Source of the DNA: Schistosoma mansoni
Lineage: Eukaryota; Platyhelminthes; Trematoda; Strigeidida; Schistosomatidae
Length of the DNA stretch: 64,000 nucleotides
NCBI RefSeq assembly: GCF_000237925.1
Contig: NC_031499.1
Coordinates: forward strand, 1,272,507 to 1,336,506
Direction of reading: 5' to 3'
Translations under genes and position numbers: made by a program
Notes under the pieces: model-generated
What the model was told of the DNA's origin: nothing
The model's input: only the letters and a program-made list of their open reading frames with translations
Databases searched by the model: none
In this document: positions 11,330 to 21,832 of the stretch, piece by piece
Numbering within the stretch: position 1 is the first letter of the stretch
Layout: the number at the start of each line of letters is the position of its first letter

Positions 11330-11856
11330 ATTCATTTATTTATTTGGACACATAAATATTGGTATAAAGGGGAACGAGATATATATGCGCCACACAAAAA
11401 ATTGTCATTTCATTTAATTGTGTGAGGGCTATGATAATGCCCGGGTGCCCAGACCAAAGCAGGTAGTTTTCTTAGGGGGTCACAATCGGAGCCTTTGATC
11501 TAAAGATCTGATCCACAAGGCAGTGGAGTATCGTGAGGAGATGCAGTCCCATGGTAGCCAATGACCAACGATTGGTTCATATTCCATTTGTTCCCTCAGG
11601 ATACTGGAACCCATGTGTACCATTGGTTTGGAGTGAGGGTTTTCTAACTCCCTTAGTTGGACCCTCCTTGTCCACCAACCCGGTTAAAGCTTCGCACATT
11701 TGCTTTTTGTCCTCTCGATTTCGTAAACAACACCCCTGCCACAAGAAGGCGGTGAGTAGGACTTCCTTGACAGAAACTGTGTACGCGTGGTCGTGTGAGA
11801 ACATTTCGAGAGAGAGGGTGGGCCCTTCGCACTCTCGGCCGTACCATGGCATTTGG
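11330..11856 (-). mobile_element. 520-bp A-tailed retroposon family, full-length copy
   Basis: Family order on the minus strand: 5' end near GCCNTGGTACGGCCGAGAG, a body with conserved blocks, then ...CCAATATTTATGTGTCCAAATAAATAAATGAA as an A-rich tail. Several copies in this window share the same 5' boundary and the (AAAT)n tail, which indicates a discrete non-autonomous retroposon rather than a 5'-truncated LINE. The opposing long frames inside it are not genes. I do not know the family name. Confidence 0.8.
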
Positions 11857-12415
11857 CTAGTTAATAGACACAAAAAAAAGTCATTCTATGCATAATTATA
11901 TGACCAAACAGTAATATCGATTTCCTCCTGAGAGAATACGTAGAAATAAGTACGATTTGAGATACATTATGTATAATGATCCATTAGCAATAAATAAAAT
12001 ATAACACTTTTCCATTTACCTTCACCCTTTAAACACCAATTATCTATGATGAATAAATACCTCATTAATTAATGAAATGTGTATTCATTGGCATATCTAC
12101 ACAATTGCATCACATTCTTAGACTGAAATCACATATTTATGTTACAATTCAATGAATTTCATAATAATATGATAAAGGCTTTAGGTTAGGGTTACATATA
12201 GCTTAATGATTTGTCATATAATTAACCTTCTAGTTTATTATAAATAGAATGATCGATATATATATATATATAATGCTGGTTTATCAAAGTATTGGCAAGA
12301 GTTATAGGTGTCCGATAACATACTAATGGAGAAAAAGTTTGATTGAATACTCATGATTGATTATTGAACAATGGTTATTGATAACATTTAATCAATAGTA
12401 CACATTTACAAAAAG
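11857..12415. other. Intergenic; TA microsatellite, nothing else recognised
   Basis: Includes a (TA)n run near 12257-12272; otherwise AT-rich non-coding sequence. Confidence 0.35.
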
Positions 12416-12850
12416 GTATAACCTATACGAAATCCTACTCATCGCCTCGTGGCGGGGGTGTTGTTTACGAAATTGAGAGGACAGAAAGCGAATGTCTGGC
12501 GCTTTAACCATGCCTGTCGACACGGGAAGTCCATCTAAGGGAGTTGGAAAATCCTCATTCCAAACCAATGGTGTACATGGGCTCCAGTATCCTGAGGAAA
12601 CAAATGGAATATGAACCAATCGTTGGTCATTGGCTACCATGGGACTGCATCTCCTCACGAAGCTCCACTGCCTTATGGATCAGACTTTAAAGTTGAAAGC
12701 TCCGGTTGTGACCCCCTAAGAAAACCACCTGCTTCGCTCTGAGCACCCAGGCAGTATTACAGCCCTCACACAAATCTCATTTGATTTGTATGGTGCATAT
12801 ATATCTAGTTCCCCTTTATACCAATATTTATGTGCTTAAATAAATAAATA
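12416..12850 (+). mobile_element. 520-bp retroposon family, 5'-truncated copy
   Basis: Opposite orientation to the 11330 copy and clearly homologous (GTATCCTGAGGAAACAAATGG, CATCTCCTCACGA, CACCTGCTTCG). It ends at TGCTTAAATAAATAAATA. The 5' 90 bp or so are lost or rearranged. Confidence 0.8.
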
Positions 12851-14675
12851 CGAAAATGATAAGATAACTTCAACATTTATCACAAGTACAGAACTTACTA
12901 ATCCTTTTAGATTCTATAATGAAACGAAAGTCCATGATGTAAACTGAGAACTAAGAAGATATGTTCATATGAGGAACCTCTCTCTCTTCATTAAATCAGA
13001 AAAAACAGGATGTATTTCAATGTAATTTTCTGTAGATAATCTTCATTTACTAAATGAATGAGTTATGATAGTAATATTATGTTAACAATTAAATTGTGAA
13101 AAGGAATACATTGAATCATGAATGCGTACTGCTGAGGAGTTTCACAATACAACGAAACAGTCGTCCAGTGCTTCCATAATGTTCTCACTTCAATTTATTC
13201 ATGATCTCAATTTCCATAACCCCCCCCCCTTCTAATAATATTCAAATGTATTAATGAAAACAAAAAATAGACTTTTTTTTCTTAACAAGCATATTTGTTT
13301 CTAAATAATGAATAATTCACTTTTCAAGTTTATCCATGTTTTTTTTTGATTACGTCAAATCTACGACTTATTCAGACAAATTGATCGATTAAACTAGATA
13401 GATATATATATATGTATGTAGCAAAGTTATTTCTATTAAAAAAACCATTCGTATGAACAGCACGATGATTACTTCGACCTTGAACATGTTTGTTAACTAA
13501 TGACAGACAAATCTATCTATTTACTACATGAAAAGAAAGCCTGTTTGTATACGCTCTCTCTCTCTCTTTATAGTCTGTCCTTTATAATATTAGTTACCCC
13601 GGGTTTCGATCGCTAGAACTAGTACGAATTCTATACGCTCTCTGACCTAAACATTAAAGACTATTAGAAAGACTAGACAGACAGGTCTTGTATATATATG
13701 TGTATATAGATATATATATATAATATTGATTGTAATTTTTTAGGTCGTCACAGTTTATAATAATTATCTGCCCTTATAATATTAAAATAGGCTAAAAGGA
13801 TTTTATATAGATTTTTCAATTGACGACGGGATTCAATTTTATACAATTAAGATAACTTATTTGGTAGGTGACAATTATTGACATTTATATTGATTTATGT
13901 ACATATTTAGTTGTTTTTTTATTTTCTTAAATATTATCCGGTATCAACTGTCAATATTTTTAGTTTTATTTACATTTGTATACTTTGAATTTAGTCAATT
14001 ATGTATATCAGATGTTTTGTCCATTTTGTCCATTCATGTAACTAGGGTTACTGGATAAAGTAAAAATTCTGTAACACAATTGATTATGCATCAAAAGGAG
14101 ACTAAGACTAAGTTAAAACTAGAAATATGTTACAACATTGGTTTTGACCTGACGTTGTTTTTGCGATCGGTAGGTACACTTAGATTATTTCCATTTGATG
14201 GAGAGAAAAGCATTGATAATACGGAGATACATACCTCCATAATCTGTGAAAACATATTGGAAAGTCATAGGGTTATCACTCTCCAACTACTTATAATTAT
14301 TAATGTATCCAAGTGAAAGTTGTCTCATATCTCATTTATCCATTCTAGGCGATAATAATTTTACCGTTAGAAATTGGCTCTATTACATTCACTTTAACAT
14401 TTTACCTATACTGTGAAAAATTAAGGTTTTCTTTATAACGGTCATGGAGACAAGTAATCGTCTACTATATTGAGTGAAGAGTTGTAAGCTATTCGGACTC
14501 AGTGGGACCTATCAATTTATGTTAGATTTTATTTACACGTATATTATTGTGAGATGTTTCAAAGGATCATTTCAATCCGGAGTATAAACAAACATGAGTT
14601 CTTGTAATGGTAGGCCGTCTCATTGTTTTGTCGGAGTTATTTGACAATATATAAATCTGTTTTATTTAGGTAAAT
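12851..14675. other. Intergenic; microsatellites and a SINE scrap
   Basis: Contains a short relic of a type 2 SINE around 13125-13185 (CTGAGGAGTTTCACAATAC, then CGAAACAG and CAGTGCTTCC), a CT run near 13555-13568 and TA runs near 13400 and 13690-13722. The 78-codon frame at 14080-14316 has no recognisable domain. Confidence 0.45.
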
Positions 14676-14955
14676 AATATAGTTTATATTTTTCATAGTT
14701 GGAATCATGAGTCAATTGAAGCTAGACCACCATGGAAAACCTGGAAGCACTGGATGGCCATCTCGTCCTATTTTGGGACTCTTCAGCACTGTGCATCCAC
14801 GATCCCGCCTCACGAGATTCGAACCCAGGACCTACCAGTCTCGTGCCAGAGCACTTAACCGATAGACCACTGGTGATCTAGCTTCAATTGACTAATGATT
14901 TCAACTATGAAAAATACTGAAATCTCCACAAAACCCCTTCTGAATATAGTTTATA
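14676..14955 (+). mobile_element. Fold-back hammerhead SINE (type 2) with 13-bp target-site duplication
   Basis: AATATAGTTTATA flanks the insert at 14676-14688 and 14943-14955. The left part (from TTTTTCATAG at 14689) is inverted: tail, ribozyme, then tRNA-like head with B box (reverse of GGTTCGAATCTC). From about 14870 the sequence is sense and runs to the family 3' end AATCTCCACAAAACCCCTTC. The inverted hammerhead has GAG instead of GAA (the A14 position), so it is predicted dead. The geometry is that expected from twin priming. Confidence 0.88.
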
Positions 14956-15415
14956 ATTATTTTTAAACATTTCCATATCCTTCTTATACACTGTTGGATT
15001 TAAAAACAGAAACACAGTGGATTTACTTTTTTCTATGTAGAATTAGTTTGTCACCGAGCACCATAAAGTATTGTAATGAGTGGCTTCTCGTCTTGTTTTT
15101 AATTCCTTACTCGGATATACGTAAATCAAATCACTGATTTATCTGTTGTGTAAAGTCTTTTAGTCAATATCGGTTTATTTGAAGATTCGGGACCAATATT
15201 CACCAGATGAACGAATTGTTTACTTTTTTGTTTTTCTATCTGGGTGGGTGACAAAAGGTATTCTATTCGTTTGTCTGTATTTTATTGAATCTTTAAAAAA
15301 TACCATTCACTTTTCAGACTCAACTCCCTCCTCCCAGTCAATAACGTTAGTTTTAACTTGGAGGGGTTATCAGGAAATTAGTCAATTTTTTAGGCTCTAT
15401 TCGTAGCACTGGACA
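14956..15415. other. Intergenic; nothing recognised
   Basis: A 75-codon frame (15179-15406) shows no family motif. Confidence 0.35.
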
Positions 15416-15870
15416 GTTACTTCATTATTGTATGCGACTCCTCAGCGGTGCTCGCCCTCAAAGCCTCCAGGAACCGAACCCAGGGTTTTCAGGTCTCGAG
15501 GTGAACCAACCTCCTCAAAAGCCTCTTCGACCAAATCACAATAATCAGTTGACAAGGGACGTACTTCAAAACGTTCCTGAAGCTCTAATTTAAGGTCATG
15601 ACTAGTGGAGTTTAAACACCTCTGGAGTAAAACAGCTGTTGCTGGTGGCATTAAGTGTTTGTTGAGCTAAATCTCTGATTGACTGAAGCTGGAATTGTAA
15701 TACTGAAAGCCAATCTAGTGGTTCTAATAGTCAGGGGGTCACAGTGATACCTGGTTTAGGTTCCTGATAGAATCGCGTGTGCACGATGCCAATGAGTCCC
15801 ATACTAGGAAGAAATGGCTGTCTATTGCTCCCTGAATTTCATTGGTACCTCCAAACGAGCTCTGTCTGTG
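15416..15870 (-). repeat. Degenerate tRNA-derived SINE relics
   Basis: GCACTGGACAG...CGACTCCTCAGCGGTGC and GGAACCGAACCCAGG are diverged minus-strand forms of the hammerhead and B-box parts of the type 2 SINE. A second scrap lies near 15790-15850 (GAGTCCCATACTAGGAAG, TGGCTGTCTATTGCTCCCTG). Both are too decayed to fold. Confidence 0.5.
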
Positions 15871-16924
15871 ATGAATAGCGTTACTTTCATTTATTTTGAT
15901 GCTTTCCCGTTCATTCCTATCGAATCACACTTTATGTGATGCTATGACTCGATGCCGTTTAAAAGGATTCCATCTTGAGTGAAATTTCACATTGATGTGT
16001 ATATCTTATGCTGAGATTTCTGTAGTGTGTTGGAAATGCGGTATTGATAAAAGCGACTCATATTATTGTTATCGTGTACTATGGACATAAAACTGACGTT
16101 GTTTGATTAGAATTTATCTGAGACACATTAATATGGTTCTACTTTTAATATACGTTCCCCTTCAGTTGAGATTTTTGAGGTGAATTAAGGGTTATCACAC
16201 TCCGTTTGACTGTTAATTTCAATCATACAGTACAAACAATTCTTAATGCTGAAAGAGTATTTCTTGTTTCCATTCACCCCTACTGTGAGTTTTATGTTAA
16301 CATGAATATTTGGTCAAATGTAACAAGCAAAAGTTCAAATTCTCAGCCTGGCAAATAGAGTTTTCATGACTATTTAAAAGTCCACAATGGTTTTTTAGCT
16401 CTAATTCTAAATGGTTACTTTCGAATAAAAAAGACCACGATGAATTTCTTACACTGTTCGGTTAGTGACTTGTATCTCTAAATAAATGCCAATCTAACAT
16501 TTTAGCTTATTGGGTTGGATGATTGTGTTTGTCTTCCTCACAGTTTAGTTGTAACATTTAAATTTAAACAGATAGTTATGATGAGGTTAGTCAGGTATTA
16601 CCAGTTAATTGGTTCTGCTTCTTGTAGACATCACACTTGTGTCTTAGTGATCTTAACACTCGACCATCATTTAGCGAACAACAGATTCGATCCCATCTTC
16701 ATATACTTACGGTTTGGACAACCAGGTAGTATCACTAACCCTAACGCATTCAGTATAAATCAAAACGAGATACATATATAATGATTCTAAACTTGTTGTA
16801 AAGTGAACACCTTATTTTATGCGCTTCGAACACTCTGATCGCACGTTTACTTGTTAAGACGTTATGTATGAAAAATAAAAGGTCAAGTGGATAAATCAAA
16901 AGTTAAGCCGATAATAAATCAGTT
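15871..16924. other. Intergenic; possible tRNA-like repeat relic
   Basis: Around 16640-16760 there is a diverged repeat (CTCGACCATCATTTAGCG ... ACCAGGTAGTATCACTAACC) also seen near 27100-27190, 53590-53690 and 61325-61435. It looks like another old tRNA-derived family. No gene recognised. Confidence 0.4.
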
Positions 16925-17400
16925 ATACTAAGGTACGTTAAGAGTAAGGATAAAATGTTTTTGGGCACACAAATGGGGCTTCAGTTTTCGTATAGTCAAG
17001 GCTTCAATAAACCATAATATACGTCCTTGAAAACTTTCGTGCATAACTATCCTGTGATCCTTTTGACCATTGGCATTCATGTATTTGTAGCTATTTCGGT
17101 ATGTATTCACCCACCCTTACTTGCAGCTCACGATTGCTCCCCCCTTTGTATGTGTACCGAAACATACATGTAGAGTCATAGACGCAATGGGATGTGACAC
17201 AATCGCCTACATGTTGATTGGGCTCGTACTGAAACACAGACCTTAATTTTTCTACAATGAGTTGGGCTGCATGCAATGTCTTACTGATAACTAGTTTGAG
17301 TCTTTATTTCAACGTGAGACTATTTGAGTCGCCTCTGAATGGTAGGGCAATATAGACTCTTTTTTGAGTGTCTAAAAAGATAAAAATGACGATGCCAACA
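16925..17400 (-). pseudogene. Penelope-like element, GIY-YIG endonuclease fragment (broken)
   Basis: In minus-strand order, different frames give TQKRVYIALPFRGDSNSLTLK, then KLRSVFQYEPN, then a GIY-YIG-like YKGGSNRELQVRVGEYIPK, then IEALTIRKLKPHLCAQKHFI. This is the usual order at the C-terminus of Penelope-like polyproteins (linker, GIY-YIG endonuclease, Cys-containing tail). Frames change between blocks and stops intervene, so it is a dead copy. The reverse transcriptase part is absent. Confidence 0.8.
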
Positions 17401-17938
17401 ATGGGAGAAAAATAAAATAAGAGATAAAAAAATGAGTGAAAGCAAAGGTTGAAAAGATAAGGAATGAATATCCAAACCTTGCTACAAATGATCTTGAAGG
17501 ATATCTCCAGTATAATCAATGAGTATAGTGAACTTTCTTTTTAGTTTGGGTTGCCTCTAATGCTATAGGTGTTCACACAGTGGAACTTCAGCAAAATAAG
17601 TTACAAAATATCTGAGTGGAGAAACAAAACAAGGATCTTTAAATACATGAATATATTATGAAGATCGTCTCTGGAATCAATAATTCCTCATGTTTTCTAC
17701 TTTAAGCGGCATTAATTGTAGGGATAAATGATTATTTGATAACCCAACTGTTTTGTTCATCTAAACTCGAAAGACAGAATTATGCTATTTTTGAATAGTT
17801 TACCTGATTTTTTAGAACTAATTCATTGTTGCCTTTTGCTAGATATCTAAAGTGTTAAGGACACTGATTGTTAGTCATTAACCTACTTTTATTTTATGAT
17901 AGCATTGATCTTTTATCAATCATAAAACATTGTATAAT
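17401..17938. other. Intergenic; nothing recognised
   Basis: AT-rich flank between the PLE relic and the next SINE. Confidence 0.35.
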
Positions 17939-18150
17939 ACTGGTCTATCGGTTAAGTGCTCTGGCGCGAAACTGGTAGGTCCTGGGTTCGAATCTCGAGA
18001 GTGCGGGATCGTGGATGCGCACTGCTGAGGAGTCCTACAATAGGACGAAACGACTGTCCAATGCTTCCAGGTTTTCCATGGTGGTCTAGCTTCAATTGAC
18101 TCATGATTTCAACTATGAAAATAATGAAATCTCCGCAAAACCCCTTCTGA
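17939..18150 (+). mobile_element. Hammerhead SINE (type 2), near-complete sense copy
   Basis: The best simple copy in the window. It has a tRNA-like head with A box (GGTCTATCGGTTAAGTGC) and B box GGTTCGAATC (17985-17994), a hammerhead (18019-18064), a spacer CCAGGTTTTCCATGGTGG, and the tail ending AATCTCCGCAAAACCCCTTC. Only the leader upstream of the A box (present in the 10050 and 23521 copies) is missing. Pol III transcription followed by self-cleavage is the expected behaviour of this architecture. Confidence 0.9.
18019..18064 (+). ncRNA. Type 2 hammerhead ribozyme with intact core
   Basis: Stem I strands GCACTG / CAATGC pair at 5 of 6 positions. The core CTGAGGA is intact, stem II is GTCC/GGAC with a seven-base loop, GAA is intact, and the cleavage triplet is GTC. 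Stem III (ACGACTGT) is very short, as in the published schistosome SMalpha ribozyme, which works poorly as a monomer. Predicted cleavable; not proven. Confidence 0.75.
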
Positions 18151-18750
18151 TCTATAAAATTGTATTGTTCATTTTAATCCCTTACTTAAAAATGTGTATC
18201 TCATTAAAGACATGAGTGACAAACGGTTAGATGTGAGTCTCACGTTCTGTATCTATAACATGAGCCTTAGTAGTTTTAATCGCTGAAAAATTCCCATCAT
18301 ATTAAAACACTATAAATGAAGAATATTCTTTTCTCTTCAATCATATTATCCAAGTTAATAACCCCCCCCCCAAAAAAAAAGTACCCAGGTTTAGGGTAAA
18401 GGACATCATTTAAAATTAAAACATGTGAATTATAGATTGTTTGTGATATTAAATAAAATCGTTAATGTTGGGATGACTAATATGAACTATTGACTGGAAT
18501 AAGTTTATACTTTATAAATGAAATTGTGAAATGAATAATCATAATAAATATTGTTGACATGGGGTTACAAAGAGAGAAATCATGTAACATGTACAATAAT
18601 ATGAATTGGATATGAATTAATAAATAGGGGTGGGTGTTGAATAGATTTCTCAAAAAGGTTAGTAAGTGTAATAATAATAATAATAACAATAATGACAATG
18701 GTAAGATGTGTGGATAAGGTATGTTTAAGATATAAAAATGAACATTGATC
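18151..18750. other. Intergenic; homopolymer and trinucleotide runs
   Basis: C9/A9 junction near 18361-18380 and an AAT run near 18670-18686. The 91-codon minus frame at 18477-18752 is a product of low-complexity sequence. Confidence 0.4.
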
Positions 18751-19446
18751 AACTTAAGTCACCATTTCATAAAATTGATTATTAACTAGTTAGGCCCGAA
18801 GTTAGTCAGGGTTAAAGGAGCGGCTGAACATATTTCTTTTGGATGCAAAGCTCTGGATTTTTGATTCGAATAGCAATTATTTCAGCTGTTTGCAGGATTC
18901 TCAACATAAGAAATCCTTAACCGTGAACAAAAAGCCTCTGTATATAAGCTTACAATTCAGAGGCGATGCACCTAGTGAAATGCTAAGACTAAAGTTACCC
19001 AGATCAGTCCAAAGAATTTTTAATCCAGGTAAACTACAATTAATGGTTTCCACACGTCCAATGATCATTCCGAGGTTAAAAGATAAATTGCAAGTTATAT
19101 TGGCAGATGTTCTAGGAATTTGTATATTCGGGCTCGTGAACATCTCCCAGTGTGGTTAAGCAAAGGTGTAGTTAAAACTGTTAACAGCTCCATTTTAGTT
19201 CATTTAATTCAAACGGGACATAGAGCCAACATGGAGCAATCTTTCACAATAATATATCGTGTTAACAGCAGTCTACTTAATTCCATCAGACTGAGAATCC
19301 TGCAGACGGCTGAAGCAATTGCTATTCGGATCAAAAATCCAGAGCTTTGCATCTGAAAGAAATATGTTCAGCCGTTCCTTTTCCCCTGACCAACTTCGGG
19401 CCTAACTAGTGAATAATCAATTTCGTGATATGGTGACGTAAGTTTT
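18751..19446 (+). mobile_element. Fold-back Penelope-like element: endonuclease fragment between about 150-bp inverted arms
   Basis: The interior (about 18904-19293) encodes, across one frameshift, KKPLYISLQFRGDAPSEM, MVSTRPMIIPRLKDKL, then REHLPVWLSKGVVKTVNSSI and LQTAEAIAIRIKNPELCI, which is the C-terminal linker and GIY-YIG region typical of Penelope-like elements. The left arm (about 18751-18903) is the inverted copy of the right arm (about 19294-19446). The complementarity covers the 3' coding end, the UTR with AGGCCCGAAGTT, and on to a shared CACCAT/ATGGTG motif. The frame break and missing RT show it is dead. Confidence 0.85.
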
Positions 19447-20077
19447 AGCCTTTTGGTTTCAACGGTACACTATTCATTTTGATCAGATCGATTACTTTAA
19501 CGGAATTTATCGGCTAAAGGCATTAATAAATGCATCTGTGTTCCGAGAATTGTAGTAGAGAGAAAATATGTTATATCTACCAAGGCTTATTTTTAAGTTA
19601 CTTATTACGTCTGAATATCTATTTTCAGGAAGCTTCCTACAGAAATGACTAGTCTGTGAGAAAGTAAGCTAGACCAACTTAAGGACTAACAACCAAACAG
19701 TTTATTACTAAAGCAGTCAACTTCAATCATCGGTGTAAGTAAATAAGCTGATCAGCAAATGTTTCATTTAGTCAAGTTACTGACATCTAACTTGTTTCGT
19801 AGTGGTTTAGGTATGTTAGTTCAAATAATTGAACACACGTTTTTTTCTTGAGAGAAAGAAAATTCGGTTTCTGGCAAGACTGGGATCACCAGAATTCTTC
19901 TTGTGAAAATTTAACCATGATTTCATTGCCATATACCTATCTAACCTTGCAATTAGCACTAGGCCATCTAGCTTGATTTCTTCGAATAACTTAATCAGTC
20001 TTAAGTTTCTATTTTTCATTTTGAATTTATGCCGTCAAATAAATTCAACTAGATAACCTATTCTTTGATTTGTGCAC
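19447..20077. other. Intergenic; nothing recognised
   Basis: A 67-codon minus frame (19816-20019) has no convincing similarity. Confidence 0.35.
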
Positions 20078-20329
20078 ATATTCTTTCTCAGAAGGGGTTT
20101 TTGTGGAGATTTAGTATTTGCATAGTTGAAAGCATGAGTCAATTGAAGCTAAACCACCAAGGAAAACCTGGAAGCACCCAGGTCCTAGGTTCGAATCTCG
20201 CGAGGCGAGGTCGCGGATGCGCACCATTGAGGAGTCCCGCAATAGGATGAAACGGCCGTCCAGTGCTTCCACGTTTTCCTTGGTGGTCTAGCTTCAATTG
20301 ACTCTTGCTTTCAACTATATATTCTTTCT
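20078..20329 (+). mobile_element. Fold-back hammerhead SINE (type 2) with 11-bp target-site duplication
   Basis: ATATTCTTTCT occurs at 20078-20088 and 20319-20329. The left arm is the inverted tail. The right arm is sense and holds the B box, ribozyme and tail. Both arms carry the same private variants (CCAAGG in place of the usual CCATGG, and GAAAGC in place of GAAATC), so one RNA or one cDNA templated both. The ribozyme (about 20221-20266) has TTGAGGA in place of CTGAGGA and a weakened stem II. Confidence 0.87.
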
Positions 20330-21053
20330 AGCCAAATTTGTTGAAGTACCCATTCTTATAAATGAATAATACATGGATATAGTGGGTTAATTTCAAATCA
20401 TCATTGTCAATTATCTCAACTCAACGTTTTATTGATCCATATCAATCAGGCAATAGAAATTCAGTTTCTATCTGTGACTTGCATTCTCTCTCTCGCTTTC
20501 TCTTACCTCTGTGTGTATGTGTATGGATATATTGACAATCATAGTAGTTAATATGTGATTGTAATGTGAGTGTTTCAACAAAACCAATCAATAAGATTTA
20601 TAATATTGATGTCTACACACACACACATACACAAATGACTCTAAATGTATTGTGAACAAAAGTCAGTCTCAAAAAAATCATGAAAATAGTTGAAGAATCA
20701 TAAATATGTGTAGTGGCTTTTTTTTTTGAAGTGTCACCTATTCATGGTAGATGTCTTTACCAAGGTGATTAGTAGGTAGATGATAAAAGAGATTATAAGA
20801 AATTGATCGCTTTCATCTGTTTAAACAACCATTAGTTTAAGAAACTACAATGATTTCAAATAATAACAAGATTCGTTCTCATGTAATAAGTTCACTAGTT
20901 TCTATAACTGGCTAAGATTTTTCATCAAAGAATGAATGATACTGAATTAAATGAGTGCGTTGGTAACACTGTGATTTAAATTGTGTCCATTTCTAGATGT
21001 CAATCTAGAGGTTCATTAACACAACGGCACTGTATTCAATCTAAAAGAAAATA
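20330..21053. other. Intergenic; nothing recognised
   Basis: Short CT and CA runs (about 20487-20500, 20613-20632); no gene. Confidence 0.35.
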
Positions 21054-21250
21054 AACAAAGATGGATAGTAGCTAACAGTGGAATCCAGGACGCGCGTTTC
21101 GTCCTATTTGGGACTCGTCAACTGGATGTACCTGCATCTCAGAGTTGATGTTCATTCTGGGACTCGAACCCAGTACCTTTCGCTTCAAACGCCGTTGCGT
21201 TATCCACTCAGCTACTGAGTCATGATAGCCACTTGCTTATGCAATGGTGA
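21054..21250 (-). mobile_element. SMalpha-like hammerhead SINE, full copy, left arm of a large inverted repeat
   Basis: On the minus strand: A-box-like TAGCTGAGTGG, B box GGTTCGAGTCC, a linker with ATCAACTCTGAGATGCAGG, the hammerhead, then the tail ATCCATCTTTG. It is nearly identical to the plus-strand copy at 21833-22034 and faces it, with a 200-N gap between them. Confidence 0.9.
21085..21125 (-). ncRNA. SMalpha-type hammerhead, C3-to-U variant
   Basis: Stem I CCAG/CTGG, stem II GTCCC-AAATA-GGAC, GAAA and cleavage triplet GTC are intact. The core reads TTGACGA instead of CTGANGA, so the essential C3-G8 pair becomes a U-G wobble. Reduced activity expected. Confidence 0.75.
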
Positions 21251-21424
21251 GAACATTGAATTGCACAAAAATTGGTAGCAACAATAACTCCCAAAAAGAA
21301 AAATAAACCCTTATTAAGAGAATACATCCCGGAGTGGTTATAACCCCCATAGTTAGTAAACCAACATTATGGGATTTGATTTGCTAACTTTTTACCGTTT
21401 TAATTGTTCGTTTTTCTTTTCTTT
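21251..21424. other. Loop of the SMalpha inverted repeat, left of the gap
   Basis: AT-rich, no gene recognised; it may belong to the same composite element. Confidence 0.35.
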
Positions 21425-21624
21425 NNNNNNNNNNNNNNNNNNNNNNNNNNNNNNNNNNNNNNNNNNNNNNNNNNNNNNNNNNNNNNNNNNNNNNNNNNNN
21501 NNNNNNNNNNNNNNNNNNNNNNNNNNNNNNNNNNNNNNNNNNNNNNNNNNNNNNNNNNNNNNNNNNNNNNNNNNNNNNNNNNNNNNNNNNNNNNNNNNNN
21601 NNNNNNNNNNNNNNNNNNNNNNNN
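21425..21624. other. Assembly gap (200 N)
   Basis: Exactly 200 N, a placeholder length shared by all three gaps in the window. It lies inside the loop of the SMalpha inverted repeat. Confidence 0.99.
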
Positions 21625-21832
21625 ACAACCATCATATATTTTTTGTTGTAAGCCTTCAGTCAATCTGGTTAGAAAATTAAATCAAGAAAAAGTAACATGA
21701 AAATTCCTGACTTGGTAAAATTATACTTGAATACAATATCTACATCTATATAGAGGGAAGTTCAGCGTTTGTGCTATGTAAATTTAGTGTTTAAAAATAA
21801 TTTTGTTATAAATACCAAGTGAATTTAAAGTT

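Noticed and set aside
11533-11895. 120-codon plus frame and 98-codon minus frame
   Set aside because: Both lie inside the 520-bp retroposon and recur with frame breaks in every copy.
17939-18010. tRNA-like head of the SINE as a genuine tRNA gene
   Set aside because: A and B boxes are present but the acceptor stem does not close and the sequence runs on into the ribozyme.
18477-18752. Leu-rich membrane-like minus-strand frame
   Set aside because: Arises from (AAT)n-type low-complexity sequence next to the PLE arm.
21369-21700. Frames spanning the 200-N gap (also at 46758-47048 and 51493-51942)
   Set aside because: They consist almost wholly of unknown residues.
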